From the IMG/VR virus record IMGVR_UViG_3300012685_000001, positions 49,468 through 113,467 of that record: a stretch of 64,000 bases of DNA; one strand, given 5' to 3'. Below, piece by piece: positions 5,847 to 12,973 of this stretch (within the stretch, counting starts at the first letter, position 1; each line of letters starts with the position of its first letter). The notes under the pieces were generated by a model. The model ran no database searches and was not told where the DNA came from. It saw only the letters and a list, made by a program, of their open reading frames with translations. A program made the position numbers and the translations under genes. Origin of the DNA: a virus.

Positions 5847-5917
5847 CTCCCCGACCTAGATTCGAACTAAGTCTAACGGTGTCAGAGACCGTTGTGCTGC
5901 CGTTACACCATCGGGGA
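5847..5917 (-). tRNA. tRNA-Gln(CTG)
   Basis: Acceptor TCCCCGA/TCGGGGA, anticodon stem ACGGT/ACCGT with loop CTCTGAC, anticodon CTG, discriminator G. Confidence 0.92.
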
Positions 5918-5921
5918 ATAA

Positions 5922-6018
5922 ACTAGGTGCGGATTATAAATACCTTTATCGCTCCAGAAGAGCAGTTGGTCCCTAGCAACCAAAAATAGTGCCCTGCTAT
6001 TACTAGCTGTTTATGGGC
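5922..6018 (-). other. spacer with a run of small hairpins
   Basis: Four consecutive small hairpins on the minus strand: GCTA-GTAA-TAGC (a GNRA-type loop), TTGGT/ACCAA, GCTC/GAGC and ATAAA/TTTAT. No gene and no tRNA parts. Confidence 0.4.
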
Positions 6019-6022
6019 TAAG

Positions 6023-6095
6023 AGCGGTATGCCAGATTCGAACTGGCTCTTATAGTTTGGAAGACTATCGTGCTGCCGTTGAACACTAATACCGC
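6023..6095 (-). tRNA. tRNA-Gly(TCC)
   Basis: Acceptor GCGGTAT/ATACCGC, anticodon stem ATAGT/ACTAT with loop CTTCCAA, anticodon TCC, T arm GCCAG-TTCGAAT-CTGGC. Confidence 0.93.
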
Positions 6096-6099
6096 ATTG

Positions 6100-6190
6100 T
6101 ATGGATTTTTATTGACCGTGCTTCCCCGCAGGGGCTAGACTTCCATGTCGTATGACCTACCATACTTCAGACACACTAGGTCGTCAAACT
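6100..6190 (-). ncRNA. pseudoknot-prone spacer RNA
   Basis: A hairpin GTATG/CATAC has TAGGT in its loop that pairs with ACCTA upstream, again an H-type pseudoknot. A strong CCCC-TGC-GGGG hairpin follows. No gene. Confidence 0.4.
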
Positions 6191-6202
6191 GATCGAATTG
6201 GG

Positions 6203-6275
6203 AGCGCAGGTGGGAGTCAAACCCTACTACTTTCCAGGTTATGAGCCTGGTGAGACATCGTTTCTCTATCCGCGC
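6203..6275 (-). tRNA. divergent tRNA, anticodon CAT
   Basis: Anticodon arm CCAGG-CTCATAA-CCTGG and acceptor GCGCGGA/CCTGCGC are clear, with a mismatch at the last acceptor pair. The D loop lacks the usual GG and the T arm has only three good pairs with loop TTTGACT. It could be an initiator, an Ile2-type or a decayed Met tRNA. Confidence 0.7.
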
Positions 6276-6277
6276 AG

Positions 6278-6349
6278 TGGTTATGAAGGGACTCGAACCC
6301 TCGCGTACCGGGATATGAATCCGGCGCTCTGCCTCTGAGCTACATAACC
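6278..6349 (-). tRNA. tRNA-Met(CAT)
   Basis: Acceptor GGTTATG/CATAACC, D arm GCTC/GAGC, anticodon arm CCGGA-TTCATAT-CCCGG, T arm GAGGG-TTCGAGT-CCCTT, discriminator A. Likely elongator Met. Its 5' half is similar to the tRNA-like module of Y element 3. Confidence 0.92.
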
Positions 6350-6355
6350 ATAATC

Positions 6356-6400
6356 ATGGTTTTTTATTGTGTTCCGCTACGGGATAACCATAAACCCGTA
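6356..6400 (-). other. hairpin with loop pairing downstream
   Basis: TACGGG/CCCGTA (6378-6383 with 6395-6400) has an 11-base loop containing ATGGTT, which is complementary to AACCAT at 6356-6361, another possible pseudoknot between two tRNA genes. Confidence 0.4.
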
Positions 6401-6403
6401 AAG

Positions 6404-6474
6404 TGGCCCCCACCGGACTTGAACCGATATTCAGCGGGCTTCAACCGCTTGTATTTCCTTTATACGAAAGAGCC
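6404..6474 (-). tRNA. tRNA-Phe(GAA)
   Basis: Anticodon stem AGCGG/CCGCT with loop TTGAAGC, anticodon GAA, T arm ATCGG-TTCAAGT-CCGGT. The acceptor GGCTCTT/GGGGGCC relies on three G-T pairs. Confidence 0.9.
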
Positions 6475-6479
6475 ATAAT

Positions 6480-6549
6480 GAGTTATTACCTGGTATTGAA
6501 CATCATATCTATTATTTATTATGAGGATGTATATACGTGCTGATAACTC
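6480..6549 (-). other. spacer enclosed by a 7-bp stem
   Basis: GAGTTAT and ATAACTC bracket the spacer between tRNA-Phe and tRNA-Pro, with ACATC/GATGT inside. The interior is AT-rich and non-coding. Confidence 0.4.
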
Positions 6550-6553
6550 AAAG

Positions 6554-6625
6554 TCGGATGCCTCAGAGTCGAACTGAGTTTATCTTGGTCCCAAACCAAG
6601 CGGATTACCGTCTTCCTCGCACCCG
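6554..6625 (-). tRNA. tRNA-Pro(TGG)
   Basis: Acceptor CGGGTGC/GCATCCG, anticodon stem CTTGG/CCAAG with loop TTTGGGA, anticodon TGG, T arm CTCAG-TTCGACT-CTGAG. First tRNA after the candidate promoter. Confidence 0.92.
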
Positions 6626-6691
6626 AGAACTCCTAAAGATTGGATCCATTAACGAAAGAGATCTCTAGGAGCTTTTTAAGGAGGCTATGCC

Positions 6692-6720
6692 ATTATAACA
6701 TGTGGTCCAACAGCTCACAA
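6692..6720 (-). promoter_or_regulatory. candidate promoter of the tRNA array
   Basis: Minus strand -35 TTGTGA, 17-bp spacer, -10 TATAAT, located 67 bp before the first tRNA. Spacing and hexamers fit the host vegetative sigma factor. Confidence 0.6.
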
Positions 6721-6808
6721 GTCCCGAAGCTTGATGCCATTCTTGACATGATCTCTGCAAACCTTGATCTCTTTACCGTTATGGTACAAGATTACCGCAA
6801 CTGGAGTC

Positions 6809-7048
6809 TTATTGCAACGGGTCATCCAACAGCGGTTCTGTATTCCCGTCATCTGTTTTCTCCACGACTAGTTCTATCACATCATTACTCATTACCGCAA
6901 CTGTGATATATCCAGGTTCCGATGTTGTATCCAACACTAATCTAGTGGGAAGCATATTGTCAAGCAGATCTTGAGAAATTGTCCAGGAGCCCCCGAAGTT
7001 ATGGACAGCCAGAGCTAAGAACCTAGCAAGGTCTTGTTCAAGAGTCAA
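6809..7048 (-). CDS. hypothetical protein
   Basis: 79 residues, acidic at its C-terminus. Its start overlaps the end of the next upstream gene by about 10 bases, as in translationally coupled phage genes. No family recognised. Confidence 0.75.
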   Translation of the reverse strand: MTLEQDLARFLALAVHNFGGSWTISQDLLDNMLPTRLVLDTTSEPGYITVAVMSNDVIELVVEKTDDGNTEPLLDDPLQ

Positions 7049-7277
7049 GATGTTCTCTATTCTTCAGATCATTGAGAAGAGAAATCTTTTCATCAGTAAT
7101 TCTTTTAATAGTATCTTTCAGATAAGTTACTGACTCTTCCAGATCAGAAACATATTCTTGAGCACCAGAAGAAGCCAGAGAAACTAGCTTATCCAGTACT
7201 CTTCTGTCTTGTTCTGTTTCTGAATCAAGAATCTCTGTTAGAGAGAAATAAATAGAATCATATAGTTCTTGATTCAT
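7038..7277 (-). CDS. coiled-coil protein
   Basis: 79 residues, highly charged. Residues 40-75 (LEESVTYLKDTIKRITDEKISLLNDL region) show heptad leucine and isoleucine spacing. It overlaps the RHH gene upstream by 20 bases. Possible partner of that DNA-binding protein; function unknown. Confidence 0.8.
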   Translation of the reverse strand: MNQELYDSIYFSLTEILDSETEQDRRVLDKLVSLASSGAQEYVSDLEESVTYLKDTIKRITDEKISLLNDLKNREHLDS

Positions 7278-7470
7278 AAGAATCAGCCTCCTCTATTCTT
7301 TTTTCCATTTCTCTCTGATTATTAAGATTGTCAACCAAAGATTCAAGAACCTTACGAATATAGACTGTAATCCCTAATTCTTGGTAATCAGCTTGTTCCT
7401 TCAATATTTCTAATGTTTCCTTCTTTAATCTTAAGCTTCTGGAAACCATAGCCTTACTATCTTTGGTCAT
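7258..7470 (-). CDS. ribbon-helix-helix (CopG/Arc-like) DNA-binding protein
   Basis: 70 residues from ATG 7470, chosen because GGGAAGAAG precedes it; the frame is open further upstream. The N-terminal strand MVSRSLRLKKETLEILKEQA followed by helix-turn-helix spacing and VYIRKVLESLVDNL fits ribbon-helix-helix repressors. A C-terminal charged helix follows. It is the first gene of its operon, next to a divergent promoter region, so autoregulation is likely. Confidence 0.75.
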   Translation of the reverse strand: MTKDSKAMVSRSLRLKKETLEILKEQADYQELGITVYIRKVLESLVDNLNNQREMEKRIEEADSYESRTI

Positions 7471-7517
7471 ATATTCTTCTTCCCTATATTCTTGGTATCT
7501 CTTCTTTATAGAGAGTA

Positions 7518-7545
7518 AGTATACAGGTTGTAGTACATATGTCAA
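7518..7545 (-). promoter_or_regulatory. candidate leftward promoter
   Basis: -35 TTGACA, 16-bp spacer, -10 TATACT on the minus strand, about 40 bp before ATG 7470. Confidence 0.65.
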
Positions 7546-7600
7546 TCTCTGGTTGGATCTTCATATTCAAGCTTGGGAGTGAAACGACCAAGCTATATGG

Positions 7601-7629
7601 TTGACAACCACTGTTTTTAGAGATAGATA
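7601..7629 (+). promoter_or_regulatory. candidate rightward promoter
   Basis: -35 TTGACA, 17-bp spacer, -10 TAGATA on the plus strand. It would drive the rightward block starting at 7788 with a leader of about 150 bases. Confidence 0.6.
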
Positions 7630-7787
7630 TAAAGACTCTTAAGTACTTAACTGCTTTTCGATCGGTAGTGCTTCGATCATACACTACGGTTCCAAAGAAT
7701 TCAACCTGTTGTGGTTCATACCTGAAACTGGTAGAGTATTTCCTATGGGGAAACTGGTGGGGGTACTACTAGTACAGAGGTTTTAAT

Positions 7788-7946
7788 ATGAAGTTCAAAG
7801 ATATGGACATTGGTAAAGAAGGTCCCTGCATGGTACCTGGCCACAAGAAAAGTCATGTACTGACTCTGGCTTGCTGGTCAGAAATGCGCAGATTCCTTTT
7901 CGACCATAGTTTTCAGGATTTTCTGGAAAAAGTAGAGAACAAGTAG
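7788..7946 (+). CDS. small hypothetical protein
   Basis: 52 residues, MKFKDMDIGKEGPC..., ending in the charged helix FQDFLEKVENK. AGAGG lies 8 bases before the ATG. First gene of the rightward block. No family recognised. Confidence 0.7.
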   Translation: MKFKDMDIGKEGPCMVPGHKKSHVLTLACWSEMRRFLFDHSFQDFLEKVENK

Positions 7947-7958
7947 AAAGAGAAAATT

Positions 7959-8366
7959 ATGGGACATGCTGTACAGAGTTCCTACTACTCTAAACCTATA
8001 ACACGGATTCACGCTGATTTCAACGGTATCTGTGCTTTGTGCGGTGAGTATGTAGAACTTGAAGACGCGTCCCGTGACCATATTATCCCCCGTTCAGCAG
8101 GCGGGGGTAATGGTCCGGACAATATCCAATTGACACATAAGCAATGCAACAACCTGAAGGGAGATCAGCTTTATCCATCTGACTGGCAGGAACAACTTAG
8201 TCGCAATATTCCTATTCCACGCGACTACCATTGCCAATATTGTTCCAATCCGATAGTCAAGTGGCATAAGTCACAAGGCTATACAACAAAGATTTTCCAC
8301 AAGGGAAAGATCATATTCCTCCACACCTGGTGCAATGAAGGGAGATTGAAGTATGGACGCCTTTGA
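7959..8366 (+). CDS. HNH endonuclease
   Basis: 135 residues. The HNH/ββα-metal core is clear: CALCGEYV, then SRDHIIPRSAGGGNGPDNIQLTHKQCNNLKG, with zinc-type Cys pairs. A second Cys pair, CQYCSNP, lies at residues 92-95. Most likely a free-standing homing-type or general DNA endonuclease. Its 3' end overlaps the next gene. Confidence 0.9.
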   Translation: MGHAVQSSYYSKPITRIHADFNGICALCGEYVELEDASRDHIIPRSAGGGNGPDNIQLTHKQCNNLKGDQLYPSDWQEQLSRNIPIPRDYHCQYCSNPIVKWHKSQGYTTKIFHKGKIIFLHTWCNEGRLKYGRL

Positions 8367-8550
8367 AGAATTCGACAGGTTCATGTCGGAAGATCCGGAA
8401 GACAGACGAATCATGGAGAATCACGGTTTCACCTATGAAGATGATTTCAGAGATTTAACGCTGCTTTGTAGGAACGGCTGCGGACTGACTTATCTCGAAG
8501 TGGTTCAGGACAAGATTGAGAAATGCCGAGGAAAGGATGACAATGAATAA
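8353..8550 (+). CDS. small acidic hypothetical protein
   Basis: 65 residues, strongly acidic N-terminal half, with two Cys (CRNGC) in the middle. Overlaps the HNH gene by 14 bases, which suggests coupled translation. Confidence 0.75.
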   Translation: MDAFEEFDRFMSEDPEDRRIMENHGFTYEDDFRDLTLLCRNGCGLTYLEVVQDKIEKCRGKDDNE

Positions 8551-8620
8551 ACCAGCAATACTGCTGGACGAAGATGTTCCACAATGGAAAACTGATAGCA
8601 CTGCATTCCTGATGCAATAA
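8537..8620 (+). CDS. micro-ORF, hypothetical
   Basis: 27 residues (MTMNKPAILLDEDVPQW...), preceded by GAGGAAAGG and overlapping the previous gene's end. The true start may be the second ATG at 8543. The spacing fits the packed order of this block, but coding status is uncertain. Confidence 0.45.
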   Translation: MTMNKPAILLDEDVPQWKTDSTAFLMQ

Positions 8621-8634
8621 GGAGAGACTGAAGT

Positions 8635-8763
8635 ATGGAAGACTCTAAAAAAGATAAGGTCCGCAAGGGGGACCATTACTGTTCCCGTTGTGATAAATTT
8701 CTTCGTATCTGGCAGACATGCAAGCATAATCCGACAATACTGAAAAGAGACCGGATATGGTAA
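8635..8763 (+). CDS. zinc-ribbon microprotein
   Basis: 42 residues with CSRC and a later single Cys (WQTCKHNP), Lys-rich. GGAGAG precedes the ATG. One of several tiny Cys-pair proteins in this block. Confidence 0.65.
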   Translation: MEDSKKDKVRKGDHYCSRCDKFLRIWQTCKHNPTILKRDRIW

Positions 8764-8781
8764 TTTCGAAAAGTTGTCACA

Positions 8782-9423
8782 ATGTCTAGGCCTACTATTC
8801 TCCTAGACGTTGACGGGCCTCTGAATCCATGGAGTGCCCGTCATGGGCTTCCAGAGGGGTATACAGAGCATTTGATGCGTCCTAGGGGCTGGGAGACGGG
8901 TAAGCCTCTGAAAGTCCGTCTACGGGCTTCTGACGGCTTCAAACTTCAGAAGCTGGATTGTGAACTGATATGGGCTACCGCGTGGGAAGAAGAAGCCAAT
9001 AAATGGATCGGTAAAGAAATAGGTCTTCCGGAACTTCCCCATATCGACTGGACAGACAAGAATCACTGGAATATTGAACGACTCCACTGGAAAACAAAGA
9101 GAATCGTCCAGTGGATGAACGAGAACAGACCAGGAATCCCGTTTATCTGGCTCGATGACGAAGTAACAAAGCGAGATCGTCTCTGGATTGCTGATTCTTG
9201 CGCAAAAGGAAGCACTATTTTGCTGATTAATCCAAAAACAGGGCTGGAAGACGAATATTTCGAAAGAATTAAGGCATGGAAGAACTATATGGTTCTAGAA
9301 AATCTTAGAAAAACTATAGAAACTATTCCGGACGGGCGTAAAGAAGAGATTCGTAAGGATATAAGAACTTTTCACGATAAGCATGGGAGACCTGGCGATG
9401 AAGTTAACAGCAAGAACCCCTGA
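8782..9423 (+). CDS. HAD-superfamily phosphatase of the RNA-repair type
   Basis: 213 residues. HAD motif I is LLDVDGPLN (residues 7-15), motif II the Thr in IWATAWE (about 64-70) and motif IV WLDDE (about 123-127). This arrangement, with GPLNPW after motif I and TAWEEEANKW, matches the HAD domains found in Swiss Army Knife RNA-repair proteins and their stand-alone phage relatives. Likely a 3'- or 2'-phosphatase on RNA ends or nucleotides; the substrate is inferred. Fits with the RNA ligase and Pnkp-like genes elsewhere in the window. Confidence 0.8.
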   Translation: MSRPTILLDVDGPLNPWSARHGLPEGYTEHLMRPRGWETGKPLKVRLRASDGFKLQKLDCELIWATAWEEEANKWIGKEIGLPELPHIDWTDKNHWNIERLHWKTKRIVQWMNENRPGIPFIWLDDEVTKRDRLWIADSCAKGSTILLINPKTGLEDEYFERIKAWKNYMVLENLRKTIETIPDGRKEEIRKDIRTFHDKHGRPGDEVNSKNP

Positions 9424-9568
9424 ACTGCTGGAATATGCGTTCAAACTGTTCAAGATTCCCGCCCAGATCAGAGATCTACCCAAAAATAGTCTCTACAAGG
9501 TTCTTTTGGACTATGGAATTCAAGCAGATCCTGAGGTAATCGACGAATGGAAAGACAGTGCTTGCTAA
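9398..9568 (+). CDS. small hypothetical protein
   Basis: 56 residues from ATG 9398, chosen over the upstream ATG because GGGAG lies 8 bases before it. Overlaps the HAD gene's 3' end. Helical and charged, no family recognised. Confidence 0.6.
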   Translation: MKLTARTPELLEYAFKLFKIPAQIRDLPKNSLYKVLLDYGIQADPEVIDEWKDSAC

Positions 9569-9719
9569 GCGATTGATCGAAATTCTAAGTAAGTTCCCTG
9601 ATTACAGGGTCCAGATAGAGACAGAGACACTTATTACGGACATTGACAGAGTCGAAGTGGATTGTTTCGACAGAGATGACAGTTTTGTATTTGTTATTGT
9701 CCCCGATTTTGAGGCCTGA
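9558..9719 (+). CDS. small hypothetical protein, GTG start
   Basis: 53 residues starting at GTG 9558, overlapping the previous stop. Composition is normal (LAKRLIEILSKFPDYRVQIET..., ending FVFVIVPDFEA), which supports coding in this frame over the competing frame. Confidence 0.65.
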   Translation: MLAKRLIEILSKFPDYRVQIETETLITDIDRVEVDCFDRDDSFVFVIVPDFEA

Positions 9720-9741
9720 TGAACAGGAACAGGGAAATAGA

Positions 9742-10002
9742 GTGAATTACGGGGAAGAATACGATCTTACTGTCTATATGGATGGTATAGATGTGAAAGA
9801 TGTAGCTGCTGCGGCCAGAAGACTCGATGCTACATCTTTCTTCAGAAATCAGATGTCTCATGAAAAGTTCCAGAAGAGTATTCAGAGAACTGATGAAGAA
9901 CTCTTCGCCGAAAGAGAGAAATTCCGTATTCAGGAAGAAAAAGAACGTAAAGAACTAGCAGTTCAGAAACTATTGGCAATCAGAGATTCCTGGGGGCAGT
10001 AA
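9742..10002 (+). CDS. hypothetical protein, GTG start, coiled coil
   Basis: 86 residues from GTG 9742, preceded by AGGGAAA. The longer reading of this frame from 9643 would cover the previous gene and lacks a ribosome binding site. The C-terminal half (DEELFAEREKFRIQEEKERKEL) is a charged coiled coil. Confidence 0.7.
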   Translation: MNYGEEYDLTVYMDGIDVKDVAAAARRLDATSFFRNQMSHEKFQKSIQRTDEELFAEREKFRIQEEKERKELAVQKLLAIRDSWGQ

Positions 10003-10164
10003 GTGGCTAAGCGTGAATGGGAACCAGTAGAAGAACTTCCGGACGGTAAGTGTATTGCTTACAACAACAGAACAAAGCGCTGGTACCTCTACAACAAGCG
10101 AAGCGTACTCATTACATCCAACAGAAAGAAGCAAGTACTACTGGACTGGAAAGAAGGAGAATAA
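10003..10164 (+). CDS. small basic protein, GTG start
   Basis: 53 residues from GTG 10003, directly after the previous stop. Lys- and Arg-rich (NNRTKRWYLYNKRSV..., SNRKKQVLLDWKEGE). Could bind nucleic acid. No family recognised. Confidence 0.65.
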   Translation: MAKREWEPVEELPDGKCIAYNNRTKRWYLYNKRSVLITSNRKKQVLLDWKEGE

Positions 10165-10165
10165 C

Positions 10166-10729
10166 TTGAACATTTACTACGACTGCGAATTCCTGGAAGA
10201 CGGAAATACTATCCGGTTAATCAGTATAGGAATGATCAGGGAAGACGGTACGAAGTTATACAGAATTGTCGAAGACAACCAGTTGATGGTTGATGTATGG
10301 CATCACGACTGGCTGAGAGAAAATGTTGCACCTTCTCTTCCTGTATCCGCAGAATACGAGATGCACGACCTTGACGGTACGTACAAGCCTCTAGTAGTGT
10401 GGGAGACGGCACATCCGGACTACAAATATGTAGCACCAAGAGAGAAGATCAGAGAAGACATAAAGAGATTTGTACTCGATACACCAGATCCACATCTATG
10501 GGCTTACTATTCCGCATACGATCATGTAACTCTCTGCCAGTTGTTCGGCCGCATGATCGATCTTCCCACAGGCTTTCCCATGTACACCAATGATCTGAAG
10601 CAAGAAGTGGTAAGACTGGGTAATCCGCAGCTTCCCCAGCAGAAATCGGGGGAACACAATGCATTGGAGGACGCTTTGTGGAACAAGGAAGTAATGGAAT
10701 ATCTCCTGAGTTATCAGGACAAGTGGTAG
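10166..10729 (+). CDS. DEDDh 3'-5' exoribonuclease (Rv2179c-like)
   Basis: 187 residues from TTG 10166, two bases after the previous stop. The catalytic set is visible: YYDCEFLED at the N-terminus (Asp and Glu), Asp in AYYSAYDHVTL, and HNALEDAL near the end (His and Asp). This is the order of the small actinobacterial and phage DEDDh nucleases typified by mycobacterial Rv2179c, which trim RNA 3' overhangs. It probably acts in tRNA or mRNA end processing. Confidence 0.85.
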   Translation: MNIYYDCEFLEDGNTIRLISIGMIREDGTKLYRIVEDNQLMVDVWHHDWLRENVAPSLPVSAEYEMHDLDGTYKPLVVWETAHPDYKYVAPREKIREDIKRFVLDTPDPHLWAYYSAYDHVTLCQLFGRMIDLPTGFPMYTNDLKQEVVRLGNPQLPQQKSGEHNALEDALWNKEVMEYLLSYQDKW

Positions 10730-10746
10730 AGACAACAGGAATAAAA

Positions 10747-10896
10747 ATGAAGAATGTAAGACCCATAACCATACCGGACAAGTCAGTGAGAAAATGTCCC
10801 AAGTGTACTCTGAGAACTTCTCTTCTACGATGTCCCACCATTGCCTGCAAAGGCGTACAGACAATAATCGATGATGGTTCCATAGCGAAACGATAA
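10747..10896 (+). CDS. zinc-ribbon microprotein
   Basis: 49 residues with CPKC and, 13 residues on, C...C (RCPTIACKG). Begins MKNVRPITIPDKSVRKC. Similar in plan to the two following genes, so a small family of Cys-pair proteins made in a row. Confidence 0.65.
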   Translation: MKNVRPITIPDKSVRKCPKCTLRTSLLRCPTIACKGVQTIIDDGSIAKR

Positions 10897-10902
10897 GAGA
10901 AA

Positions 10903-11037
10903 ATGTCCAGACCAGCAACAGATCCAAAGAATCCTGTCTACATATGCAGAAAATGCAAGGCTGAAAGCACCAACCCCAATAGATGTCCCAGACAGGAATG
11001 CCCAGGGGAAATGACCAGAGCAGAAGACTACAAGTAA
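10903..11037 (+). CDS. zinc-ribbon microprotein
   Basis: 44 residues with CRKC and CPRQEC (ICRKCKAESTNPNRCPRQEC), a typical four-Cys zinc ribbon. AGAGAAA precedes the ATG. Confidence 0.65.
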   Translation: MSRPATDPKNPVYICRKCKAESTNPNRCPRQECPGEMTRAEDYK

Positions 11038-11053
11038 CGGAGGATTACAAGTA

Positions 11054-11194
11054 ATGGGAAAAATGGGGGCAGTAACAGTAGTCTGTACCAACTGTGGATA
11101 TCAGGCAGCAACTTCAAAACCGAAGAATGCTCTGAAGGACAAACCCTGTCCGATGTTCCGCTGTAACGGTACGATGAAAGACATGGAACAGTGA
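11054..11194 (+). CDS. zinc-ribbon microprotein
   Basis: 46 residues with CTNC and CPMFRC, four-Cys zinc ribbon. Starts MGKMGAVTVVC. The weak ribosome binding site GGAGG lies about 10 bases upstream. Confidence 0.65.
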   Translation: MGKMGAVTVVCTNCGYQAATSKPKNALKDKPCPMFRCNGTMKDMEQ

Positions 11195-11355
11195 CCATAC
11201 AATATGATGACGACAGCCAGGACAAAGCTTCAGTGTATGTGAACGGCTATGCAATTTCCTACCACTATCCGAACTGGAAAGCTGTGAAGAAGGGAATAGT
11301 TCACTTCTATCATAAGAAGAAGGACAAAGTAATCAAGTGGGCCGAGGCCAACTAG
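11191..11355 (+). CDS. small basic protein, GTG start
   Basis: 54 residues from GTG 11191, overlapping the previous stop by 4 bases (GTGA). Rich in Tyr, Lys and His (YHYPNWKAVKKG, FYHKKKDKVIKW). Last gene before a strong terminator. No family recognised. Confidence 0.65.
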   Translation: MTIQYDDDSQDKASVYVNGYAISYHYPNWKAVKKGIVHFYHKKKDKVIKWAEAN

Positions 11356-11401
11356 AAAAAAAGGACCCTAATCTCTTCTTTGAGAAAAGGGTCCTTTTTT
11401 A
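11356..11401. terminator. bidirectional terminator
   Basis: AAAAAAAGGACCCT and AGGGTCCTTTTTTT form a long stem with A and T runs on both sides, between convergent genes. Confidence 0.9.
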
Positions 11402-11416
11402 ACACCAAACTTTAAA

Positions 11417-11608
11417 TTACTTCTTGACAATAATCACAGGATAAAATTTTGCGCCCTTCTTACGGACACCAGTACTCACATCATGACCAAGTCCTCTCAG
11501 TTTCATAAGCATACCGTTGTCCTTCTTACGAAAAGCCATAATCTCTTTCCATGCATCTTCTTCCCTAATATGACCAGGGCTGTCCAGCCAGGTAATTTCT
11601 TCAGTCAT
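11417..11608 (-). CDS. small hypothetical protein
   Basis: 63 residues, MTEEITWLDSPGHIREEDAW..., ending in the basic KKGAKFYPVIIVKK. Its opening resembles the gene at 12632 (both carry SPGHI or TPGHI near the N-terminus). Function unknown. Confidence 0.7.
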   Translation of the reverse strand: MTEEITWLDSPGHIREEDAWKEIMAFRKKDNGMLMKLRGLGHDVSTGVRKKGAKFYPVIIVKK

Positions 11609-12092
11609 TACTGGATACTAACAGATACCTATTAAAAAGTAAAGTACTTGATTCAATATAAATAGATACTGTACACAGAAAAGAATGCATATTCATAAAT
11701 CAAACTAGGGCTGCCCCTTTCCTACACATATGTCCTTAAAGGTGGGGGTGTCCATATATATAGCCCTGATGTCCCTTGTGTGCTATCCATCCTGTATGTC
11801 CGAATTGGCCTTGATGAGCATGATAAGGTGTATGTCCTATGCCTCCTGGTATGCCTATTATGCAATAGTTACAGAGAGTTTGTATCATATTAACTGCTAT
11901 TGTCCTATATCACAATGTGTAATGGCTGATTACTCTAAATCAACAGTGAATTGGATACATGTATTCAGGAATTGGGAATATGAATGGATTATGAATAGCC
12001 TGGTATAAGAGGGAATTCGATATCAGAGTAGTTGATATTGTATTGAGGGGCTCTATATGCCTGTGTAAGGGTATAAGAGCCCCTCAGTGTGC
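11609..12092. other. 480-base region without a convincing gene
   Basis: T-rich with many copies of TGTCC and short CCCC/GGGG complementarity near 11710-11745, enclosed by AGGGCT/AGCCCT. A rightward frame at 11730-12008 exists but has odd composition and no ribosome binding site. It could hold a structured leader or the scar of a mobile HNH gene. Confidence 0.4.
12045..12085 (-). terminator. 10-bp inverted repeat after the HNH gene
   Basis: GAGGGGCTCT and AGAGCCCCTC around a 21-base loop, 8 bases beyond the stop of the leftward HNH gene. No T run, so termination is uncertain. Confidence 0.5.
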
Positions 12093-12566
12093 TTAGACCC
12101 CAGTGAGGTAGTCAAAGGCTCTTAGACAGGCATATGGGCTGTCTCTCAGGTAGCCTAAAGCTGTGTTGCACAGTCGGCAGAGCAGTCCTCTTACACACTT
12201 GCCACAGGATTGTTTATCAGCACAGCATGAATGATCGTGGTCTATGTGCGGTGGGCTGTTCTTAGTGAACGGCTCATTACATATAGGGCATGCATAGTTA
12301 CATGTATCCAGCATAAGCAGATAGTCATACCAGGTGAGGTTATACAGTGTGTTTAGTCTATGCGTCTTGGCTATGAATGACTGCTCCCGTTTCTCATTCT
12401 TTCCGCGCACCATTTTTGGGGGAGTAATAGGCATTGGTATTGGAGTTGTTGATATATCCCGTGTACATCTGTATTCAGCATCCCTCTTTATGACGGTGAC
12501 AATGCCATTACACGCTAAGCAATAGCCTTGCATTGTTTTCTTTGAGTAATTACGTAGTATGTGCAT
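12093..12566 (-). CDS. endonuclease VII-like HNH nuclease
   Basis: 157 residues. The C-terminal half has the recombination endonuclease VII pattern: LYNLTWYDYLLMLDTCNYACPICNEPF, then HIDHDHSCC and RGLLCRLCNTALGYLRDS, with the zinc Cys pairs and catalytic His-Asp. The N-terminal part has CLAC. Free-standing copies of this family in phages often behave as homing endonucleases. Surrounding sequence differs in style from the rest of the window, which fits recent insertion. Confidence 0.88.
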   Translation of the reverse strand: MHILRNYSKKTMQGYCLACNGIVTVIKRDAEYRCTRDISTTPIPMPITPPKMVRGKNEKREQSFIAKTHRLNTLYNLTWYDYLLMLDTCNYACPICNEPFTKNSPPHIDHDHSCCADKQSCGKCVRGLLCRLCNTALGYLRDSPYACLRAFDYLTGV

Positions 12567-12631
12567 GGAGTTAACCTACCATCTGTCAAGAGCTATGACC
12601 AAACCTTTGTAATCTGATCCCCCATCATATG

Positions 12632-12844
12632 TCACTCTCTGTAAAATCGCTCTCTAAGGGCCTGCCAGGAAGAGAGTGGAGTAAGGAGACCATGACTATG
12701 ATCAAAAGCTGTTAGACGGGCCTCTATGGCTTTCTCTCTTATACTATCCAGTACTCTTGACATCCTTTGGACTATCTGCTTCCCCAAAATTTCCTTGCGA
12801 AATGGATCTTCCCTGGTGAGAGTGATGTGTCCTGGTGTGTCCAT
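12632..12844 (-). CDS. small hypothetical protein
   Basis: 70 residues, MDTPGHITLTREDPFRKEI..., mostly helical and charged. Next to a divergent intergenic region. No family recognised. Confidence 0.7.
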   Translation of the reverse strand: MDTPGHITLTREDPFRKEILGKQIVQRMSRVLDSIREKAIEARLTAFDHSHGLLTPLSSWQALRERFYRE

Positions 12845-12973
12845 TATGGGTATACGTCTTGGTCTTGATTGGGCAAAGACTTGGTCACGATCATGAGTGT
12901 GATGGATGAAAAGGCCTGGTCATGGGGGAGAATCCTCCCAACGCACACATGAGACACGACAGAGGAGCACATC

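Larger units (their letters stand above)
7471..7787. promoter_or_regulatory. divergent intergenic control region
   Basis: No gene. Separates the leftward RHH operon from the rightward gene block. It holds promoters facing both ways and the inverted sequence CGATCGGTAGTGCTTCGATC, a possible operator. Confidence 0.55.

Noticed and set aside
11730-12008. Rightward frame of 92 residues
   Set aside because: Repetitive TGTCC content, odd amino-acid mix and no ribosome binding site; kept as a non-coding region.
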